Positions 52,266-60,830 are shown, numbered from the stretch's first letter. The stretch is 64,000 nucleotides of DNA from Paraburkholderia panacisoli (GCF_008369935.1 NZ_VTUZ01000018.1:62001-126000), one strand, 5' to 3'. A program made the numbers and translations. The notes: generated by a model from the sequence alone, not told the origin.

Positions 52266-53762
52266 CTATTGAACGTGACGGTTGAGCGGGCGGAGCGCGC
52301 CGGTCGCCACCATGCTGCGCAATTCGCGGCGATCCGCTTTGCCGGTGCGGCCGACCGGCAATGCGTCGGCCTCGTAGAAAAAATCGGGGATCTTGTATTT
52401 TTCGAGCTTCAGACACAGGAACGCGCGCAACGCGGCGACGTCCAGGACATTGCCCGCGCAGGGCACGACCAGCGCGTGAATCCGTTCGCCGAGAATCGCG
52501 TCGGGGGCGCCCACCGCCATCGCGGCGCCCACCCCTTCGAACAGGGTGATGGCCTGCTCGATCTCCATTGGCGTCACCTTGTTGCCGCCTCGCACGATCA
52601 GTTCCTTCTGGCGGCCCATCAGTTGCACGTCGCCGTCTGCTGTCGTGGTCGCAAGGTCGCCCGTGCGGAACCAGGTGTCGGCGAATGCCGCGGCCGTCAG
52701 TTGCGGCTCGTCGAGATAGCCGCGCATCAGATACGGGCTGCGCAACTGCAATTCGCCGATCGTGCCGGGTGCGACCGGCGCCTGAAGCTCGTCGACGACG
52801 CGATACTCGACACGGCTCGACGGCAAGCCGAGCGAAGCAGGTTTCGCGCGCCGATAGTTCGGGAACTGGAAGAAGTCGCAGGTCGAGGTTTCGGTGAGGC
52901 CGAAAATGTTGATGAGATCGGCGTTCGGGAACAGCGCTTCGATCTGCGTGGCGAGGTGATCGCTGAGTTGTTCGCCGCCGGTGAGTATCTGCCGCAGGTC
53001 CGGACACGCGAACGCATCCGCGTTACGGCCGGCCGCGGGCACCAGCGCGAGCAGCGCGCGCAGCATGGTCGGCACGACGCCGACCCGGTGGATCGTCTGG
53101 CCGCGCAGTTGCGCGAGCAGCAGGGCGGGATCGAACTTCTCGGGCAGCACGATCGTGCCGCCGCCCAACAGTGTCAGCAGACTGACCCAGATGCCGAAGC
53201 TGAACGTGATGTTCAGCAGCAGCAGCGTGCGCTCGGTCTTGCGGAAGTGGACCATCGCATCGATCGAGAACAGCTTCGCGGAGAACGCGTGATGCGTGAC
53301 CACGACGCCCTTGGGCGCGCCCGTCGAGCCGGACGTGAAGATGATCAGCGCGGCATCGTCGAGTTGCTCGCGCGGCGCGGGCGCGGTCGTGCCGATGCGC
53401 TCGATCACGGCTTGTGCGCCGGTGAACGCGTGCGGCACGTCGACCGCGAAGCGGGCTTGCGTCTTGTCGAGAATCCGCGCCGTGACCGCGGCGGGTGAAG
53501 TGCGATGAATCGGCACCGCGACGCATCCCGCGAGCCACACGCCGAGCAAGCCGGCGAAGTCATGCGGCTGATTCGACACCCGGACGTGCACCGGCTCGTC
53601 GTTCAGGACGCCGAGTTTTTCGAGTCTGGCCGCGAGCGCCGATGCCGTGCGCAGCAATTGCGCGTAGCTGACGGTGTCGCTGGCCGCGTCGATCGCGAGT
53701 GAGCCATGATGCTGTTGACACGCCGCTGCTACGAGCGCGCCGAGATTGCCTTTGCTGTTCAT
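52266..53762 (-). CDS. AMP-forming acyl-CoA ligase (ANL superfamily)
   Basis: Adenylate-forming enzyme of 498 residues that would activate a short organic acid with CoA. Core motifs are intact: A3 P-loop LIIFTSGSTGAPKGVVVTH, A5 IFGLTETST, A7 WFRTGDLA, A8 GRQKELIVRGGNKVTPMEIE and the A10 lysine in LPVGRTGKADRREL. It is short for an acyl-CoA synthetase but complete. The gene is 12 bases from the hydratase gene and just downstream of the short-chain acid carrier, so the acid is probably taken up and activated here. Acrylate or propionate are candidates given acuI. Confidence 0.88.
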   Translation of the reverse strand: MNSKGNLGALVAAACQQHHGSLAIDAASDTVSYAQLLRTASALAARLEKLGVLNDEPVHVRVSNQPHDFAGLLGVWLAGCVAVPIHRTSPAAVTARILDKTQARFAVDVPHAFTGAQAVIERIGTTAPAPREQLDDAALIIFTSGSTGAPKGVVVTHHAFSAKLFSIDAMVHFRKTERTLLLLNITFSFGIWVSLLTLLGGGTIVLPEKFDPALLLAQLRGQTIHRVGVVPTMLRALLALVPAAGRNADAFACPDLRQILTGGEQLSDHLATQIEALFPNADLINIFGLTETSTCDFFQFPNYRRAKPASLGLPSSRVEYRVVDELQAPVAPGTIGELQLRSPYLMRGYLDEPQLTAAAFADTWFRTGDLATTTADGDVQLMGRQKELIVRGGNKVTPMEIEQAITLFEGVGAAMAVGAPDAILGERIHALVVPCAGNVLDVAALRAFLCLKLEKYKIPDFFYEADALPVGRTGKADRRELRSMVATGALRPLNRHVQ

Positions 53763-53808
53763 GATGAGTCGTCTTCAAAGAGGAAGCTTCGATTGAATCA
53801 GGGGCCGC

Positions 53809-55209
53809 TCAATGGCCGAACAGGAGCAAGGTTCCACCCATCACCGTGAACATCACGAAGAAGATGATGACCGTGAAACCCATGACGCGTCCCATGCCGA
53901 CGCCGGCGATCGCCAGCAGCGGAATCACCCACATCGGCTGGATCATGTCGGCGACGCCTTCGCCGAGCGCCACCGAAATCGCCACCGCGCTTTGCGGCAC
54001 GTGCAGATGTTCGGCGGCGGGCACGACGAACGGCGCCTGCACGATCCAGTGACCGCCGGCGCTCGGCACGAACATGCTGATCAGTGTGGACGAAACGAAG
54101 CTCCAGAAGGGCAGCGTCTGCGTGGTGGAAAACCCCATGAACCACTGCGCGATGACATCCGCGAGACCGGTGGCCGTCATGATCCCCATGATGCCGCCGT
54201 ACAGCGGGAACTGCAGCAGGATGGGGCCCGCCACGCGCGCGGCGTTGTTGATCGCGCGCAGGTAGGCCTTCGGGGTCCAGTGCGTGACGAGGCCGAGCAG
54301 CAGGAAGATCATCACCAGCATGTTCAGGTCCATCGTGAACGCGCTTCTGGCCACCTTCAATCCGATATACCCCAGGCCCAGCGCGACGAGCACGAGATTG
54401 AGCAGCCACGCATTGTCGAGTTTGCCGGCGACCGTTTTCGGCGGCGCTTCCTCGGACTGGATCGTGTCCTCGGCGATCAGACGAGCCGGGTCGGCGGCGA
54501 TCGACTCGTGCTCGCGCGGCATCATGATGCGAAACACCACCGGCACCACGACCGCCAGCATGAGTACCGGAATGGTGTTCAGTGGTGAGAACAGAAACTC
54601 CTTCATCGGCAGCACGTCGCCGGTGACTTTCTCGATCAGGTTCATCGGCGAGCCGCGCGTCGCGCTCAGCAGTGCGATCGAACTCGAGATGCCGCACACG
54701 TAGAAGGACCAGCCCGCGTAAGCGGCGGCAACCAGCCACGCAAAATCGACGCGAATCCGTTTGGCGATTTCACGCGCGAACAGCGCCGACACCACGAGGC
54801 CTACCGCCCAGTTCAGCATGCCGCCCACCATCGACACGAAGAACGTAAGCGTCATCGCGCCGGCGGCGGTGGCCGGCAACGAGGCGATGCGGCGCAACAG
54901 CTTCGACACCGGTCCGGACGTGGACAGCGCGTGGCCGGTCACGAGCGTCAGCGCAACGAGAAACGCAAAGCTGGCGATCTTGAACACGCCGTCGTACCAG
55001 CTCGTCAGCACCTCGGGAAGAGACGCTTTCGGTGCGATGGCGAACGCGAGCGCGCAGGTCAGCAGGGTGAGAAGAATCGCGATCACGAACGGATCGGGCA
55101 TCACGCGCTCGACCAGCACGACGCATAGCCGGGTGATTCTCTGCAATCCGAAAGACCATACCCGGTTGCTGCTGGCGACCGGGGGCGCATCCGCATTCAA
55201 CTTTTCCAT
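53809..55209 (-). CDS. Short-chain fatty acid transporter, AtoE family
   Basis: Polytopic inner-membrane carrier of 466 residues with about 12 hydrophobic segments, of the AtoE/TIGR00366 family. Marks are VERVMPDPFVIAILLTLLTCALAF near the start, FVSMVGGMLNWAVGLVVSALFAREIAKR, SSSIALLSATRGSPMN, and the C-terminal MFVPSAGGHWIVQAPFVVPAAEHLHVP and LGEGVADMIQPMWVIPLLAIAG. GGAG precedes ATG 55209. It is the first gene of the minus-strand operon, behind two TetR-type operators, so import of the acid is part of the regulated response. Confidence 0.92.
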   Translation of the reverse strand: MEKLNADAPPVASSNRVWSFGLQRITRLCVVLVERVMPDPFVIAILLTLLTCALAFAIAPKASLPEVLTSWYDGVFKIASFAFLVALTLVTGHALSTSGPVSKLLRRIASLPATAAGAMTLTFFVSMVGGMLNWAVGLVVSALFAREIAKRIRVDFAWLVAAAYAGWSFYVCGISSSIALLSATRGSPMNLIEKVTGDVLPMKEFLFSPLNTIPVLMLAVVVPVVFRIMMPREHESIAADPARLIAEDTIQSEEAPPKTVAGKLDNAWLLNLVLVALGLGYIGLKVARSAFTMDLNMLVMIFLLLGLVTHWTPKAYLRAINNAARVAGPILLQFPLYGGIMGIMTATGLADVIAQWFMGFSTTQTLPFWSFVSSTLISMFVPSAGGHWIVQAPFVVPAAEHLHVPQSAVAISVALGEGVADMIQPMWVIPLLAIAGVGMGRVMGFTVIIFFVMFTVMGGTLLLFGH

Positions 55210-55266
55210 GGCTTGTCTCCTTATGCCGGCTGCCCGCTCGAGGCCGTGCCCGCTATCGATCCCGGT

Positions 55267-55283
55267 TGTAGACGACCGGTCAG
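55267..55283. promoter_or_regulatory. TetR-type operator A
   Basis: TGTAGACGACCGGTCAG, with an 8-base palindromic core GACCGGTC. Its reverse complement matches operator B at 15 of 17 bases. It lies 58 bases upstream of the carrier gene start codon. Confidence 0.65.
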
Positions 55284-55303
55284 TCTGGATTTATAGACAC
55301 TAG

Positions 55304-55320
55304 TTGACTGGTCGTCTACA
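55304..55320. promoter_or_regulatory. TetR-type operator B
   Basis: TTGACTGGTCGTCTACA, the inverted near-copy of operator A. The outer arms TGTAGACGACC and GGTCGTCTACA are exact complements. It lies in the divergent region about 100 bases upstream of the MFS gene start. Confidence 0.65.
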
Positions 55321-55421
55321 AAAAACTATAGTTGCTCGGGTAATTCCCGATCGCGTGAAAAGAAGGGACGATCGACACGACAATCGCTGGCCGCGCGCAG
55401 TAGCGAGCTGGAGGAGGCAGG

Positions 55422-56675
55422 ATGGAGGACAGGCTGGATGCCGCCGATACGGCGAGTACCGTAAGCGCGACGGAGGCGGCGCTCAACACGGCACGCGCGA
55501 ATCGCGCCTTGCTGGTGATCGCCGTCGCACAACTGCTCGGCACATCGCTATGGTTCAGCGCGAACGGCGCGATGCGCGACTTGCAGACCGCGTGGCAATT
55601 GAACGCGTCCGGGATCGGCTGGCTGACGAATGCGGTGCAGGCGGGCTTTATCGTCGGAACCCTGGTCTCGGCAACTACGGGACTCGCGGATCGTGTGTCG
55701 GCCAGCAAGGTGTTCGCCGTGTGCGGTGTTCTCGGCGCCGCGTTGAATGCGCTGTTCGCGCTGTGCAGCACCGGGCTCGTATCGGCGATCGTGTTCCGGT
55801 TCGGTGTGGGCGTCGCGCTCGCGGGCATCTATCCGCTGGGGATGAAGCTGCTGGTCTCGTGGGACCCACGCCGGGCCGCGCAGACGCTCGCGTTGCTGGT
55901 CGCGATGCTGACGCTCGGCACGGCGTCGGTCCATGCGATCCGCGGTCTGTTCTCCACCGTTGCCTGGCAAACCGTGGTGCTCGCTTCGTCGCTGCTCGCG
56001 GTGATCGGCGCGCTACTGGTGCTCGCGCTCGGCGAAGGGCCGCACGCGCGGCGCGCGGGCAAGCGTCGCGCGGGTTTGTCGGCGGGAGTCGGGCAGGTCT
56101 TGCGGATCAGCGAGTTTCGCGCGGCCGCGCTCGGCTACTTCGGGCACATGTGGGAGCTGTACGCGTTCTGGACGCTCACGCCGCTTCTGGTGCAGCGTGC
56201 GTTTGCGGGCGGCGTGCATGCGTCGGCCAGTGTGGTCGCGCTGTGGTCGTTTCTGATCATCGCGATCGGCGCGATCGGCTGCCTGCTGGGCGGCAAGCTG
56301 AGCAAATCGGCCGGCAGCGCGCGCACCGCCGCGCTCGCGTTGACGATCTCGGGCACGCTGTGCGCGGTCTATCCGTTCGCGTCGGCGCTGGGCACCGCCG
56401 GGCAGCTTGCGCTGTTGCTGGTGTGGGGCATCAGTGTGATCGCCGATTCGCCGCAATTCTCCGCGCTGTCGGTCAAGGCATGTCCCGCCGACAAAATCGG
56501 CGGAGCGTTGACGTTGCAGAACAGCTTCGGTTTTTTCCTGTCGGCGTGTTCGATCCTGTGGTCGACGAGCGCCTATCATTCGCTCGATGCGCGGGTCGCC
56601 TGGCTGCTGTTGCCCGGACCGATCATCGGTTTGATCGCGATGAGGCCGCTGCTTCGCAAGCGGCCGCTGTGGTGA
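55422..56675 (+). CDS. MFS transporter, efflux-type
   Basis: Carrier of 417 residues with 12 predicted helices, resembling CynX/NimT-like or sugar-efflux-type MFS proteins (VIAVAQLLGTSLWFSANGAMRDLQTAWQLN, then GFIVGTLVSATTGLADRVSASKVFAV in place of the ACS loop motif). GGAGGAGGCAGG gives a strong ribosome site. It is divergent from the short-chain acid operon and followed by the TetR gene, so it may export a toxic acid or intermediate, or import a precursor. Direction cannot be told from sequence. Confidence 0.85.
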   Translation: MEDRLDAADTASTVSATEAALNTARANRALLVIAVAQLLGTSLWFSANGAMRDLQTAWQLNASGIGWLTNAVQAGFIVGTLVSATTGLADRVSASKVFAVCGVLGAALNALFALCSTGLVSAIVFRFGVGVALAGIYPLGMKLLVSWDPRRAAQTLALLVAMLTLGTASVHAIRGLFSTVAWQTVVLASSLLAVIGALLVLALGEGPHARRAGKRRAGLSAGVGQVLRISEFRAAALGYFGHMWELYAFWTLTPLLVQRAFAGGVHASASVVALWSFLIIAIGAIGCLLGGKLSKSAGSARTAALALTISGTLCAVYPFASALGTAGQLALLLVWGISVIADSPQFSALSVKACPADKIGGALTLQNSFGFFLSACSILWSTSAYHSLDARVAWLLLPGPIIGLIAMRPLLRKRPLW

Positions 56676-56792
56676 TCGGCGTCGCGATGCGCGCCGGGGC
56701 GGGGCAGTGCATAGGCAGTGCAGGTGCGCAAGGGCAGGCTCGATCGAACCGTGCCAGCAGTCTCAGCAGTCAATGAGGAGAGGACAAGAAAA

Positions 56793-57416
56793 ATGGCGAC
56801 CACGACAACCAAACGCGACACGGGACGACGCGCCGAACTGGTACGCATCGGCGTAGCCATTCTCACCGAGAAGGGTTTCTACAACTTCTCGCTGGACGAA
56901 CTGGTCGCGCTGGCGGGGGTGCCCAAAGGCTCGTTCCACTACTACTTCAACAGCAAGGACGCGTACGCGCTGGAAGTGATCGAGAGTTACGCCGCGTACT
57001 TCGCGCGCAAACTCGATCGCCATCTCGGCGACACCACGCTCGACCCGATCAGTCGTATCGAAGCGTTCGCCGAAGATGCGGCGAGCGGCATGGAGCGCTT
57101 CGACTTCAAGCGTGGCTGTCTGGTGGGCAATCTCAGTCAGGAACTCGCCGCGCTCGACGAAACGTTTCGCGCGGCGCTGCTGAACGTGATCCAGGATTGG
57201 CGCCGGCGCATCCAGGTCTGTCTCGACGAAGCGAAGGAGGTCGGCCAGATTCGCGCGGACGCGGATACGGCGGCGCTCGCCCGATACTTCTGGAACGCGT
57301 GGGAAGGGGCGGTGCTGTGCTCGAAGCTGGAGAAGTCACGCGCGCCGCTGGATGATGCAAGCGCGGCGTTCATCGAGCATCTTCAATGCACGGCGAATCG
57401 CGTGGGTCAGAAATAG
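56793..57416 (+). CDS. TetR-family regulator, AcuR-like
   Basis: Repressor of 207 residues. N-terminal HTH: GVAILTEKGFYNFSLDELVALAGVPKGSFHYYFNSKDAYALEVIESYAAYFARKLD; the effector domain includes GMERFDFKRGCLVGNLSQELAALDETFRAALLNVIQDWRRRIQ. From memory this closely resembles AcuR, the acrylate-responsive repressor of the acuI operon in Rhodobacter, including the RRGCLVGNL block, but no alignment was run. ATG 56793 has GAGGAGAGG upstream; the open frame before it is not conserved. Two inverted operators lie in the divergent promoter 1.5 kb upstream. Confidence 0.9.
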   Translation: MATTTTKRDTGRRAELVRIGVAILTEKGFYNFSLDELVALAGVPKGSFHYYFNSKDAYALEVIESYAAYFARKLDRHLGDTTLDPISRIEAFAEDAASGMERFDFKRGCLVGNLSQELAALDETFRAALLNVIQDWRRRIQVCLDEAKEVGQIRADADTAALARYFWNAWEGAVLCSKLEKSRAPLDDASAAFIEHLQCTANRVGQK

Positions 57417-57543
57417 ATTTTTTCAACCGTGGCGGTGAGGTGTCGGGCGCGCCGCAAGGTGCGGCTTCATCGCACCCCCAACGGCGTTGGGCGGCGCGTG
57501 GTTCGCCGCCATGTTCAACACCGCCGCACCGCAAAGCCGCTTC

Positions 57544-57942
57544 TCACTTGACGCCGTGCTTCGCCTGCCAGCGATGCATGAAGGCGATCTCATCGTGCTG
57601 GGCCTTGATGATGTTCCGTGCCAGGCGCTTGATCTCCGGATCTTTCCCATACTTCAATTCCACCTGCGCCATTTCGATCGCCCCCTGATGATGCGGAATC
57701 ATGTGCGCGACGAAGTCCTTGTCGGCGTCGCCGGTGTATTCGGGTGCGTTCATGTCATGCATCATTTTTTCGTCGGCGGCTTTGAACGCGTCCGTCGATT
57801 CGCCCGCTGCGCCGTGTTCCGAACCCGACATGTGCATGCCCTGCATCGCAGGCGCCTGCTGCGCGTGGACCGGCATCGCCGCTACAGCAAACGTGAAGCC
57901 GCTGAATATACAAAGAGCACGAAATGCGCGAAGGTTTTTCAT
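57544..57942 (-). CDS. DUF305 periplasmic protein
   Basis: Exported protein of 132 residues with a Sec signal peptide (about 1-27, ending PVHAQQ). The mature part has the DUF305 hallmark DKDFVAHMIPHHQGAIEMAQVELKYGKDPEIKRLARNIIKAQHDEIAFMHRW, helical with paired histidines and methionines, and a Met/His-rich stretch before it (MQGMHMSGSEHG). Proteins of this family (for example CopM) bind copper or silver. The next gene on the same strand encodes an HMA metal-binding protein, so a role in metal handling is likely. Confidence 0.87.
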   Translation of the reverse strand: MKNLRAFRALCIFSGFTFAVAAMPVHAQQAPAMQGMHMSGSEHGAAGESTDAFKAADEKMMHDMNAPEYTGDADKDFVAHMIPHHQGAIEMAQVELKYGKDPEIKRLARNIIKAQHDEIAFMHRWQAKHGVK

Positions 57943-58053
57943 AGTGGATGTCCGTAGGTAAAAAGTTGTCCCGAGTGGAGAGGGCTCGAGTGAGCATGCT
58001 GCCGGAAGAGCGGAAGTTTAACCAGGGCTCGCGCCTTCCCGGCCGTGTTCCGG

Positions 58054-58251
58054 TCAATTTCCTGCCGAAGGATGAAAACCGGCTGCCTCAATCACCTCGA
58101 TGAGCCGCTGCTCGGCCAGCATCGACGTGATCTTGACGGTCTTGACGGAGATATCGGCGTCGAGCTTCGCCGCAGGGTCGAGCCGGTTGACCGCACGAGT
58201 GATTGCATTGGCGCATCCGCGACACGCCATGTCCGGGATTGCGAATTCCAT
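58054..58251 (-). CDS. Heavy-metal-associated (HMA) domain protein, copper chaperone-like
   Basis: 65-residue protein consisting of one HMA domain. The metal site is M8-A-C10-R-G-C13 (MxCxxC) followed by a helix (ANAITRAVNRLDP) and the beta-alpha-beta-beta pattern ending in EVIEAAGFHPSAGN. The start at 58251 gives the usual CopZ length. Longer open frames upstream are not used. It is 111 bases upstream of the DUF305 gene on the same strand. Confidence 0.85.
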   Translation of the reverse strand: MEFAIPDMACRGCANAITRAVNRLDPAAKLDADISVKTVKITSMLAEQRLIEVIEAAGFHPSAGN

Positions 58252-58596
58252 GTGTTGCCCCCAATGAATAACCAGACACAAGCGTGGACCTTCCCACGGC
58301 GGTAAGGTCAAGCCTGTTCGCTGATTGATCGACGCGGTTGGACATCGCACACCCTGCATGGCGACGCGGATGACGGTGAAAGTGAGCACCAGAGGCCGTT
58401 TCGTAACGCGCCTGAAGACGAGCCTCGGCGCGATGCCGAAAATCGACGCCCGGCAGCGTTGGCGCGTTGAACTCGCTCGCAAGGAGCCGGTTCAACGCAG
58501 GCCTATAATAAAAAACCTCATCGCGGGCTCATGAGGTGTGAACCGAAGAGCCCGCCGCCTGCCAACCGTATCGCAACCGCAAAGAGGGCTGACAGC
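58252..58596. other. Divergent intergenic region between the HMA and monooxygenase-fold genes
   Basis: 345 bases with no supported gene. It contains TATAAT at 58504-58509, a consensus -10 facing the plus-strand gene at 58597, but no good -35 at 16-18 bases. Promoters for both divergent genes should lie here. No metal-regulator operator was recognised. Confidence 0.4.
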
Positions 58597-58911
58597 ATGT
58601 ATATCGCCATGAACCGCTTCAAAGTGACGCCTGGGTCCGAGGCTGCATTCGAAAATGTGTGGACGTCTCGCGACACCCATCTGAAAGAGGTTCCGGGCTT
58701 CGTGGAATTTCATTTGCTGAAGGGACCGCAGAAGGAAGATCACGTTCTGTATTCGAGCCATACGATCTGGCGCGACCGTGCCGCATTCGAAGCGTGGACG
58801 AAATCGGAAGCCTTTCGAGCCGCGCATCGGAGTGCGGGAAACGAAAACCGTGTGCTCTATCTCGGACATCCGGAATTCGAAGGCTTCGAGGTCATTCAGA
58901 CCGTGAAATAG
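58597..58911 (+). CDS. Antibiotic biosynthesis monooxygenase-fold protein (HmoA-like)
   Basis: Small dimeric ferredoxin-like-fold protein of 104 residues. MYIAMNRFKVTPGSEAAFENVWTSRDTHLKEVPGFVEFHLLKGP and the middle HVLYSSHTIWRDRAAFEAWTKSEAFRAAH are typical of the ABM family, including IsdG/HmoA haem-degrading enzymes; the conserved N-x-F and W-x-S-x-x-F-x-x-W positions are present. GAGGG precedes ATG 58597. Haem degradation is possible but no haem uptake gene is near. Confidence 0.85.
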   Translation: MYIAMNRFKVTPGSEAAFENVWTSRDTHLKEVPGFVEFHLLKGPQKEDHVLYSSHTIWRDRAAFEAWTKSEAFRAAHRSAGNENRVLYLGHPEFEGFEVIQTVK

Positions 58912-59038
58912 CTACCGTAAGTAAGGCAACGTCCCGCATCGCGTTTGGCAATGAACGGGGCGAGTTGCATGAGCCGCGCACTGCATGCGCGACGACGCGC
59001 TAGTCGTGCGCCTGCGTAACTCACAAAGGGATGGACAC

Positions 59039-60046
59039 ATGAAAGCCGTCAAAATCGGTTCGCCCGCCACCGTGGCGAATCTTCAAGTGGTCGACCTCGC
59101 GGACCCTGGTCAACCCGAGGCGGGACAGATTCGCGTGCGGATTCACGCGAGCTCGTTGAACTATCACGACTACGGCGTGGCAAGCGGCAACCTGCCTGCG
59201 GAAGCGGGCCGGATTCCAATGGCGGACGGCGCTGGCATTGTCGAAGCGGTCGGCGCTGGCGTGAGCGAATTCAAGGCCGGCGATCACGTGGTGTCATGCT
59301 TCTTCCCGTTCTGGGAAAACGGGCCGCCCGCCATCGCCGACTTCCGCACGACGCCCGGCGACGGCGTGGACGGTTACGCGCGCGAAGTCGTCGTGTTGCC
59401 GGGCCGCTACTTCACGCGTGCACCGCGCGGCTACAGTCACGCCGAAGCAGCGACGCTGACTACGGCCGGGTTGACCGCGTGGCGCGCGCTCGTCGTGGAT
59501 GGGCAGTTGAAGGCCGGCAGCACGGTGCTCGTGCTCGGCACAGGCGGCGTGTCGATTTTCGGCTTGCAGATCGCCAAAGCGATGGGCGCGTCGGTGATCG
59601 CCACTTCGTCATCGGATGCGAAACTCGCGAAGCTTCGCGAGCTGGGCGCGGACCATACGATCAACTATCGCGACAATCCCGAATGGGGCAAGCAGGTTCG
59701 TCAGTTGACGGATGGACGAGGCGTCGATCATGTGATCGAAGTAGGCGGCCCTGGCACGTTGCCGCAGTCGATTACCGCTTGCCGGATTGGCGGCCATATC
59801 GCGCTGATCGGCGTGTTGACCGGACGCGCGGGACCGGTGCCGACCGCTGCGTTGATGGCAAGACAGCAACGCTTGCAAGGGCTGATCGTTGGCAGCCGCC
59901 AGGATCAGATCGACATGATTCGCGCGTTGGAAGTGACGGGCATCAAGCCAGTGATCGACAGCACGTTTGCGCTGGAGAAACTCGGCGATGCGTTCCGGCA
60001 CGAGGAGTCGGGCGCGCACTTCGGGAAGATTTGCGTGACGATGTGA
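59039..60046 (+). CDS. Zinc-independent MDR alcohol dehydrogenase/quinone reductase-like protein
   Basis: Medium-chain dehydrogenase/reductase of 335 residues. GroES-like N-terminal domain (IRVRIHASSLNYHDYGVASGNLPAEAGRIPMADGAGIVEAVG) and a Rossmann domain with GTGGVSIFGLQIAKAMGASVIATSSSDAKLAKLRELGADHTINYRD. The zinc-binding cysteines of classical alcohol dehydrogenases are absent. ATG 59039 has AAAGGG upstream. Substrate unknown. It is alone on its strand between the ABM gene and a converging ABC ATPase gene. Confidence 0.88.
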   Translation: MKAVKIGSPATVANLQVVDLADPGQPEAGQIRVRIHASSLNYHDYGVASGNLPAEAGRIPMADGAGIVEAVGAGVSEFKAGDHVVSCFFPFWENGPPAIADFRTTPGDGVDGYAREVVVLPGRYFTRAPRGYSHAEAATLTTAGLTAWRALVVDGQLKAGSTVLVLGTGGVSIFGLQIAKAMGASVIATSSSDAKLAKLRELGADHTINYRDNPEWGKQVRQLTDGRGVDHVIEVGGPGTLPQSITACRIGGHIALIGVLTGRAGPVPTAALMARQQRLQGLIVGSRQDQIDMIRALEVTGIKPVIDSTFALEKLGDAFRHEESGAHFGKICVTM

Positions 60047-60141
60047 CGAGCGCGTCGGCAGCGGGGGCGGAGGCCAGTCGAGGAGCGCGGCGCTACTCCC
60101 GCTGCTTCTACGGGGGCGGGACAGTGTTTTACCCGCAGCCC

Positions 60142-60765
60142 TCACCCGCGCCGCGCGAGGCCCGCGAAATCGACGCTCGTCGCTTCGCACGCTTTCGTCA
60201 ATGCCGTGTCGTAGCTGGTAAAGAACACCGTGCGCGTGCTCGCCAACGATTTGAACAAATCGACCAGCACGGCGCGTGCGGCGGCGTCCAGGCCGCCGGC
60301 CGGTTCATCCGCGATGACAACGCGAGTCTCGCCAAGCGCCGCCGCCGTCAGGAAAAACTTCTTCCGCGTACCAAACGACATCTGTTCGAAATGTTTGTCG
60401 AGATGTGGCGTGAGGCCGAAGCGGTCCGCCAGATCGAGCGTATCGCTTCCGACCGCGGTCTTTCTCTGATCCGCCACATCCTTCAGATACTCGCGACCGG
60501 TCCGATCGGGATCGATCATGCAGTCCTCGGGGACATACGTGAGCACGGACTTCGCGGCGAGTGGCGCGCCGCGCAATGAATGGCCGCCGAGCCAGACGTC
60601 GCCCGAGTCGGCTTCGATCGTGCCGGCCAGGATGCCGAGCAACGTCGATTTTCCGCTGCCCGATTCATCGTTTAACGCGATACATCCTGATGCGGCGTCG
60701 TAATGCAGTCCCTGGAAGATGATGCGGTCGGCGTAGTGCTTGCTGAGGTTGTCGAATCGAAGCAT
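60142..60765 (-). CDS. Orphan ABC ATPase with altered Walker A and signature motifs
   Basis: 207-residue nucleotide-binding protein with no permease gene beside it in the window. Walker A is D33ESGSGKST, with Asp where the first Gly of GxxGxGKS/T is usual; the Q-loop region is SVLTYVPEDCMIDPD; the signature is QMSFGTRKK instead of LSGGQ; Walker B is VVIADEPAGGLD with E154. These variants are seen in CcmA- and drug-export-type ATPases, so it may still work. It could serve a permease encoded elsewhere or be decaying. Confidence 0.75.
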   Translation of the reverse strand: MLRFDNLSKHYADRIIFQGLHYDAASGCIALNDESGSGKSTLLGILAGTIEADSGDVWLGGHSLRGAPLAAKSVLTYVPEDCMIDPDRTGREYLKDVADQRKTAVGSDTLDLADRFGLTPHLDKHFEQMSFGTRKKFFLTAAALGETRVVIADEPAGGLDAAARAVLVDLFKSLASTRTVFFTSYDTALTKACEATSVDFAGLARRG

Positions 60766-60830
60766 GAGTTGGCGCGTAGGTGTTCAGCAGGTTGGCGTTG
60801 CGCCAGTTTAGCAGCGCAACGCCATCGCCT

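Noticed and set aside
57417..57543. GC-rich inverted-repeat-like sequence after the TetR gene
   Set aside because: Arms are imperfect and there is no T-run; no terminator called.
58325..58534. Plus-strand 69-codon open frame upstream of the monooxygenase-fold gene
   Set aside because: Basic, unrecognised peptide without a ribosome site, overlapping the region expected to hold promoters.
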